Assembly (NCBI GenBank): GCA_937941745.1
Contig: CALDGV010000200.1
Span: 1-8,924, forward strand
Origin: an uncultured Prosthecobacter sp.
GTDB lineage: Bacteria > Verrucomicrobiota > Verrucomicrobiia > Verrucomicrobiales > Verrucomicrobiaceae
Length of the DNA stretch: 8,924 nucleotides
Direction: 5' to 3'
The translations under genes and the position numbers were made by a program. Below the pieces are notes generated by a model, which saw only the letters and a program-made list of their open reading frames with translations, did no database searches and was not told the DNA's origin. Positions 4,138 to 8,924 of the stretch are shown piece by piece (the first letter of the stretch is position 1; each line of letters opens with the position of its first letter).

Positions 4138-6762
4138 ATGATTCGCTGTCTCGTCTGCCTGTCGTTTTTGACCTCTGCTCTTCCTGCCGCCGACTGGCCC
4201 ATGTGGCGGCATGATCCTGGTCGCACGGCGGCAACGACGCAGAAGATGCCGGAAAAGCTCGATCTCCTGTGGTCGCGCGAACTGCCGCCTCTGCGTCCGG
4301 CCTTCAAAGAGCCGCGTTTGCAGTTTGATAGCAGCTACGAACCAGTCGTGGCCGGAAAACGGCTGCTTGTGGGCAGTTCGCGCGAGGATTGCGTCATCGC
4401 CTTCGACACGGACACCGGCGCGGAACTTTGGCGAGCGCTTGCAAACGGCCCCGTGCGCTTCGCACCTGTCATCGTCGGCGAAAAGGCCATCTTCGGCTCT
4501 GACGATGGCATCGTGCGCTGCGTGAAACTCGCCGATGGCACCGAGGTCTGGCAAAAGCGGGCCGTTCCGTCGAATCGAATGCTTCTTGGCAATCAGCGCC
4601 TCATCTCCGTGTGGCCTGTTCGCGGCGGACCCGTGGCCAAAGACGGCCGCGTTTACTTCGCCGCCGGTGTCTGGCCGCTCGAGGGAACCTTTGTGTTTTG
4701 CTGCGATGCCGCCACCGGCGCGGAGGTCTGGCGAAACGACCGCTGCTCCTATCTTTACGGCATTCATCCGCATCAAACTGAGGCCATGGGTGGCCTCGCA
4801 CCGCAGGGTTACCTGCTGATTGATGGTGAGGACCTCATCGTCCCTTGCAGCACCGCTTATCCCGCGCGGCTCGATCTCAAAACCGGTGCCATCAAAGAGT
4901 TTGAGCTACCCTCCGCTGGCCGCTACACCGGCGGCTGGTTCGCCTCGACGCCCGCTGAAAAAGAAGCCGCCAAGCTCCGCCGTCGCGGCCTCCTCTTTGA
5001 CGAAGCCATCAATGTGAAGCGCCACGAGGACAAACCGCGCGCCGAAGGCCAGAAAGGCATTCAACGCACCCTCCACGCTGACGACCAAGAAGTCCCGTTC
5101 GACACCTTCACCAACGCCCACAGTGTCATCCTTGCTGACGACAAATGCTTCGTCGTCACCAACGACGGCGTCTTGAGCGCCTACGGTCCCGGTAGCGGCG
5201 AAACGAAGCGCTGGAAGCGCGAAATCGTGCTGCAAAAAGCCGAGGAGGACCTCGCGAAAAAATGCCTCGAAGCCGCAGGCAGTGCTCGCGGCTATGCAGT
5301 GCTTACCGATGCCGGAAATCCCGGCTTCATCGAGGCTCTGCTCACGAACAGCCAGCTTCATCTCCTCGTGCTCAGCGACGATTCAGCTCTGCGCGCCCGT
5401 CTCGCCAAAACAGGCCTTTATGGTGAACGCGTCGCCATTTTGCCGCTGAAGTCCGAACTCCCGCGCTACTTCGCCAACATCATCTTAGGTTCGAAAACGG
5501 TCGGAGATGCGTTGCGGCCTCTTGGCGGCAAACTGGTCAGCTTGGAAGGCAAACTCCTCCACACCCGTGGTACTCTCACCGGCTCCACGAATTACCTCGC
5601 TGACTGGAACGCGAATGAAGACCCGCTCGTGCAGGCTCCGCTCGGTGTTTTGTGGTTTGATGATGCGCTGAGCAACTTCAAGCGCTCCCCGCAGCCGAAG
5701 ATCGTCGATGGCGTCATGATCACCGCGGACAAGGACTGGCTCGATGCCACGAACCGCAAAGGGAAGGTCGATTACAAGCTCCTCGCGCCCGTTTTCAGTG
5801 ACATCTACACCGGTCGCGTCCTTGATGAATACGAGCAGCCGGAACTTCGTGCGAAATTCGGCACCGTGGACCAGCAGAGCATCCAGCAGGCGCAGTATCG
5901 CCCGCCCACGCAGAAGAACGATTGGTCGCCTGATCAGCCAAAGGCAGGCATGCGCATCAATCCGCTCACGCTGGAGCAGGAGCCGCGCGTCTTCCCGAAG
6001 AGCTACGGCTGCGATGGCGGCTTCGACTATGGCGGCATCTTCACCTTTCGCAGCGGCACCGCCGCGTTTTACGACAAGAAGGTCGAAAGCGGCACCGTCC
6101 ACATCAGCGGCCCACGCAGCGGCTGCACGAATAGCATCGTGCCTGCTGGCGGCATCTTGAACGTGCCCTACTTCTACGAAGGCTGCACCTGCAGCTACCC
6201 CCTGCCGATGGGCCTCGCGCTCTACTCGATGCCCGAGGATTTCGAGCAATGGGCCACCTGGGGTGCTGTGCCGAAAGCCGCGTTGCACGGCAAAATTAAG
6301 CGCATCGGCATCAACCTCGGCGCTCCCGGCGACCGCAAGACGCGAGACGGCACGCTGTGGCTCGATTTCCCCAGCGTTGGCGGTCCCTCGCCTGAAATCG
6401 ACTTCACCACCGAACCCGCGAAGCCTGAGTTCTTTTACCAACATTCGCTCTGGATGAAAAAAGGTACCGGCTGGCCCTGGGTCGCCGCCAGCGGCGCTAA
6501 GGGTCTTCGCAGCGCTAGGCTCTCAGGCCTTCAAAACGGCCGCTACACGGTCAAACTCGTCTTCTCATCGCCTGACAGTGCCAAACATCGTTTTGATGTC
6601 TCGGTTCAAGATCGCTCACTGAAGAATCTCCAGCCTCAAACGATGCTCGCGAGCACCGAAACAGTCTCCGACATCCAGGTTGCCGATGGCTCGCTCACGC
6701 TCACGTTTACTCCACATGAGGGAGAAACGTTGCTTAGCGGCATCGAGGTGATTCGTCATTGA
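4138..6762 (+). CDS. Exported PQQ-like beta-propeller with inserted methyltransferase-like domain, four-cysteine module and malectin-like C-terminus
   Basis: This is an 874-residue protein. A signal peptide (about 1-18) is followed by D-W-P-M-W-R, the usual lead-in of exported PQQ-like propellers. The first propeller part (about 20-355) has blade signatures such as T-G-A-E-L-W (93-98), D-G-T-E-V-W (133-138) and A-T-G-A-E-V-W (192-198). An alpha/beta segment at about 360-470 then interrupts it and resembles a class I methyltransferase Rossmann fold with a degraded glycine motif (T-D-A-G-N-P-G). The propeller resumes near A-P-L-G-V-L-W-F (500-507) with Y-T-G-R-V-L at 557-562. It carries four cysteines at 625, 663, 683 and 685. 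Residues about 722-874 match a malectin-like carbohydrate-binding domain (G-I-N-L-G-A-P-G-D, W-V-A-A-S-G, Y-T-V-K-L-V-F, S-G-I-E-V-I). I recall similar propeller/methyltransferase combinations in Planctomycetota and Verrucomicrobiota. PQQ binding, methyl transfer and sugar binding are all unproven. Confidence 0.85.
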   Translation: MIRCLVCLSFLTSALPAADWPMWRHDPGRTAATTQKMPEKLDLLWSRELPPLRPAFKEPRLQFDSSYEPVVAGKRLLVGSSREDCVIAFDTDTGAELWRALANGPVRFAPVIVGEKAIFGSDDGIVRCVKLADGTEVWQKRAVPSNRMLLGNQRLISVWPVRGGPVAKDGRVYFAAGVWPLEGTFVFCCDAATGAEVWRNDRCSYLYGIHPHQTEAMGGLAPQGYLLIDGEDLIVPCSTAYPARLDLKTGAIKEFELPSAGRYTGGWFASTPAEKEAAKLRRRGLLFDEAINVKRHEDKPRAEGQKGIQRTLHADDQEVPFDTFTNAHSVILADDKCFVVTNDGVLSAYGPGSGETKRWKREIVLQKAEEDLAKKCLEAAGSARGYAVLTDAGNPGFIEALLTNSQLHLLVLSDDSALRARLAKTGLYGERVAILPLKSELPRYFANIILGSKTVGDALRPLGGKLVSLEGKLLHTRGTLTGSTNYLADWNANEDPLVQAPLGVLWFDDALSNFKRSPQPKIVDGVMITADKDWLDATNRKGKVDYKLLAPVFSDIYTGRVLDEYEQPELRAKFGTVDQQSIQQAQYRPPTQKNDWSPDQPKAGMRINPLTLEQEPRVFPKSYGCDGGFDYGGIFTFRSGTAAFYDKKVESGTVHISGPRSGCTNSIVPAGGILNVPYFYEGCTCSYPLPMGLALYSMPEDFEQWATWGAVPKAALHGKIKRIGINLGAPGDRKTRDGTLWLDFPSVGGPSPEIDFTTEPAKPEFFYQHSLWMKKGTGWPWVAASGAKGLRSARLSGLQNGRYTVKLVFSSPDSAKHRFDVSVQDRSLKNLQPQTMLASTETVSDIQVADGSLTLTFTPHEGETLLSGIEVIRH

Positions 6763-6765
6763 TCT

Positions 6766-7869
6766 TCACTCCATCCATCGAATGCACGAGGCCATCGGCA
6801 CTTCGACGGGATCGCCTTTCGCGGTGATCGAGCCGCTGGTGGAATCGATTTGGAACACGACGACGTTGTTGCCGGGCATGTTGGCGCAGAGGAGCCAGCG
6901 GCCGTCGGGGGTGATGAGGAGGTTTTGCGGGCCTTTGCCGCCGCTGGGTTGGATGGTGAGGAGCGTGAGCGTGCCGTCAGGGGCGATGCGGTAGCTGGCG
7001 AGGCTGTCGTGGCCGCGATTGGTGCCGTAGAGATGTTTTCCGTCGGGTGTGATCTTGAGATCGGCGGTGTAGCTCTTGCCGGTGAAGTCTTTTGGAAGCG
7101 TGGCGATGGTTTGTTTCTCCTTCAGGGTGCCGTCGGAGTCGTTCCAATCGAACACGGTGATCGTGTTGGCGAGTTCGTTGATGACATAGACGAGCTTGCC
7201 GCTCGGATGAAAGGCCAGATGACGCGGGCCGCTGCCAGGCGTGAGTTTGGCGAAGGGCTGCGTGGCATGCGGCGCGAGTTTCGCGGTGGCGGCGTCGAGC
7301 GTGTAGATCATGACCTTGTCGATGCCGAGATCGCAGGCGAGGGCGTGTTTGCCATCGGGGCTGATGACGAAGCAGTGTGCGTTCGGGCCTTTCTGCCGCT
7401 GCGGATCGGTGCTGGAGCCGCTGTGTTGGAAAAAGGAGACGGACTCGCCGAGCGAGCCGTCGCTCTGCACGGGAAACGAGCTCACATTGCCGCTGCTGTA
7501 GTTCGCGATGAGCACCGATTTACCTGTGGGATCGACTTCGACAAAGCAAGAGGCTGTGCCGCGTGTGTTTTGGCGATTGAGCGGCTTCAAATCCCCGCCA
7601 CGACCTTCAATCGCAAAAGCCGCTACGTAATTGTCCTTCCCGCCAAACTCGTCGATCGAATACAGGAACCGCTTGTCCGGCGAGATCGCGATGAAAAACG
7701 GGCTCTGCATGCCCGTGGCGCGTTTCAGCGGCTTCAATGTACCTTTTTCCGAATCGAAGCCAAAAGCATGAATCCCGGCCTTTTCGCCCGAAGCGAAGGC
7801 TGAGACAAAAACGACCGGTTCAGCGGCAAAAGCAGGCACGGCGAGCAACGCGAGGAATAGAGAACGCAT
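6766..7869 (-). CDS. Exported lactonase-family (6-phosphogluconolactonase-type) beta-propeller protein
   Basis: This is a 367-residue protein of the lactonase beta-propeller family (Pgl/YbhE type, PF10282). A signal peptide (1-15, A-F-A-A) is followed by repeated propeller signatures: I-S-P-D-K-R-F-L-Y, V-D-P-T-G-K-S-V, I-S-P-D-G-K-H-A, G-P-R-H-L-A-F-H-P-S-G-K-L-V-Y, I-T-P-D-G-K-H-L-Y and I-T-P-D-G-R-W-L. The length fits the family. Cytoplasmic members hydrolyse 6-phosphogluconolactone; others act on other lactones or have no known activity. Because this one is exported, a phosphorylated sugar lactone is an unlikely substrate. The ATG at 7869 is chosen because the signal peptide starts there; the frame stays open for 125 more codons upstream, antisense-like in character and overlapping the propeller gene. 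It follows that gene by 23 nt, so the two are probably one operon. Its stop is 3 nt from the stop of the convergent large gene, with no terminator hairpin visible. Confidence 0.87.
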   Translation of the reverse strand: MRSLFLALLAVPAFAAEPVVFVSAFASGEKAGIHAFGFDSEKGTLKPLKRATGMQSPFFIAISPDKRFLYSIDEFGGKDNYVAAFAIEGRGGDLKPLNRQNTRGTASCFVEVDPTGKSVLIANYSSGNVSSFPVQSDGSLGESVSFFQHSGSSTDPQRQKGPNAHCFVISPDGKHALACDLGIDKVMIYTLDAATAKLAPHATQPFAKLTPGSGPRHLAFHPSGKLVYVINELANTITVFDWNDSDGTLKEKQTIATLPKDFTGKSYTADLKITPDGKHLYGTNRGHDSLASYRIAPDGTLTLLTIQPSGGKGPQNLLITPDGRWLLCANMPGNNVVVFQIDSTSGSITAKGDPVEVPMASCIRWME

Positions 7870-7892
7870 GATGAAAATGGAAGATGGGTGGT

Positions 7893-8924
7893 TCACTCCC
7901 CCTGCAACGCAAACCACGCCTGCATCTGGTAGCTGCAGTGGCATTTGGAGGAGCCGTCGGGGACGAGGACGAGGCCGGAGGCGGGGATGGCGTTGATCCA
8001 GCAACTGGGGCGGATGCCGCCGTAGTTTTCGGTTCCAGCATCGCGCGTGAGATCGACGTAGCCGAGCGTGGCGCTGCGGAAGAGCATCAGATTTTTGCTC
8101 GCGGCGATCTGGCCGCAGCCATACGAGCGCTTCAGTTCCCATTCGACGGGTGAGCCGGTTTTGATGTCCCACGCGCCGCCTTGCGCGTAGATGGTGCGAT
8201 CGTTGATGAGCGGGCGCGTTTGATACTTCGCGTCCTGGTCCCACAAACGCTTGCCGGAGGTGATGTCGAAGCCGGCGATGCGTCCGCCGACCTCGGAGGG
8301 GAGTTCGAAGAAGTTATGCCGCACAGCTTTGTAGTTCATGAGCAACACGCCGTGCTTGGCGCTGACGGCGAGCTGCGTGCCCCACACGTCGTCGCGGTTT
8401 TCCCACAAGACTTTGCCCGTGGCGGCCTCGATGGCGAGGAGCGTGCCGGGCGGGAGCTGGTTGTGCGTGAGCTTCGGCGCGGATTTGCCATCGCGTCGCG
8501 GATTTGTGACGCGATCCGCCTCGACGATGGGGCGGTCGATCAAATAGACACGCTCACCGGCGATGGCGATGGCGTTGTGCCGGAGGCTGCCCTTCGGCTG
8601 ATACTGCCACTTCACCGCGCCGGTGGCGGGATCGATGGCAAAGAAGAGCACGGACTCGGTGCGCAGATTCGTGAGCTGGTAGCGCGGGCTGACGTTGTGC
8701 GCGGCGTTTTCGACGGAGCCAAAGAGCAGGCCGTTTTCAAAGGCGAGGTAGCCCCAGTTCCGATTCGCGGCATCGGTGGCGACGGGCGTGGCGAATTCAC
8801 GCACGAGCTTGCCGGTGGCGAGGTCGATGCGCAGGCAGCGCGTACCGCTTTTGACATAAACGGAGTCGCCGCCGATGCAGAACGGCCCGCCGGTGTCGCC
8901 GATGCCGACATCGTGATGGATGCC
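7893..8924 (-). CDS. PQQ-like beta-propeller protein, C-terminal part, with four-cysteine module (5'-truncated)
   Basis: The frame is open from the right edge (8924) to the TGA at 7895-7893, giving 343 visible residues; the start lies outside the window. The GTG at 8804 is an internal codon, because recognisable propeller sequence (S-V-Y-V-K-S-G-T, then D-L-A-T-G-K-L) precedes it. Blade signatures recur: A-T-G-A-V-K-W (window residues 100-106), A-T-G-K-V-L-W (168-174) and T-S-G-K-R-L-W (222-228). The last 75 residues hold cysteines at 270, 308, 328 and 330 with exactly the spacing found in the large propeller protein at 4138-6762, and the chain ends 13 residues after the last of these. No methyltransferase-like or malectin-like part is visible here. 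It lies 23 nt upstream of the lactonase gene and is probably co-transcribed with it. PQQ-like repeats alone do not show PQQ binding; a structural or BamB-like role is possible. Confidence 0.85.
   Translation of the reverse strand, partial: GIHHDVGIGDTGGPFCIGGDSVYVKSGTRCLRIDLATGKLVREFATPVATDAANRNWGYLAFENGLLFGSVENAAHNVSPRYQLTNLRTESVLFFAIDPATGAVKWQYQPKGSLRHNAIAIAGERVYLIDRPIVEADRVTNPRRDGKSAPKLTHNQLPPGTLLAIEAATGKVLWENRDDVWGTQLAVSAKHGVLLMNYKAVRHNFFELPSEVGGRIAGFDITSGKRLWDQDAKYQTRPLINDRTIYAQGGAWDIKTGSPVEWELKRSYGCGQIAASKNLMLFRSATLGYVDLTRDAGTENYGGIRPSCWINAIPASGLVLVPDGSSKCHCSYQMQAWFALQGE

Noticed and set aside
4081..4776. 231-codon open frame antisense to the start of the propeller gene
   Set aside because: It covers the signal peptide and first blades of a real gene on the other strand and has no domain signal.
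5485..6444. 319-codon open frame antisense to the large propeller gene
   Set aside because: It lies wholly inside a well-supported gene, has low-complexity Ala/Arg/Val-rich composition and no recognisable domain; long antisense frames are common in GC-rich genes.
6850..7803. 317-codon open frame antisense to the lactonase gene
   Set aside because: The opposite strand carries a clear signal peptide and propeller repeats; this frame has no family features.
7870..8244. 125-codon N-terminal extension of the lactonase frame
   Set aside because: It is Arg/His/Pro-rich and overlaps the propeller gene in another frame, and a normal signal peptide begins at the ATG at 7869.

Overview
This is a GC-rich, gene-dense bacterial window with eight protein genes, two intrinsic terminators and no RNA genes, mobile elements or CRISPR array that I can see. 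The gene families suggest the PVC group, most likely Verrucomicrobiota. Pointers are secreted PQQ-like beta-propellers, one with an inserted methyltransferase-like domain and a malectin-like C-terminus, an exported sugar-isomerase-like TIM barrel, a sigma factor with an acidic C-terminal tail, and starts without Shine-Dalgarno motifs. This placement comes from family resemblance, not a database search.

Layout. Positions 2-949 (+) hold the C-terminal part of a flavin-dependent halogenase-like oxidoreductase cut by the left edge. A small two-helix membrane protein with a bacterial PH domain follows (1029-1565, +). It converges on a minus-strand pair: an ECF-like sigma factor (1869-2567) and a 76-codon gene downstream of it (1571-1801) that may be a regulator of the sigma factor. 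Further along the minus strand are an exported cytochrome c'-like protein (2693-3055) and an exported xylose-isomerase-like TIM-barrel protein (3187-4032), each followed by a strong intrinsic terminator. A 105-nt divergent intergenic region separates the TIM-barrel gene from a large exported multidomain beta-propeller gene (4138-6762, +). That gene ends 3 nt from the stop of a convergent exported lactonase-family gene (6766-7869, -). The lactonase gene lies 23 nt downstream of another PQQ-like beta-propeller gene (7893-8924, -) cut by the right edge.

How the genes may work together. From 2693 on, every protein whose N-terminus is in the window is predicted to be exported. The two propellers, the lactonase, the TIM barrel and a c-type cytochrome could form a periplasmic sugar-oxidation theme, but no catalytic site in the propellers proves this. 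The most interesting signal is a cysteine module with identical spacing (C-x37-C-x19-C-x-C) in two otherwise different propeller proteins. The next is a degenerate methyltransferase-like domain spliced into the larger one. Codon choice also changes near 4.1 kb: CTG is preferred for leucine to the left and CTC to the right. No stretch longer than about 130 nt lacks a gene.
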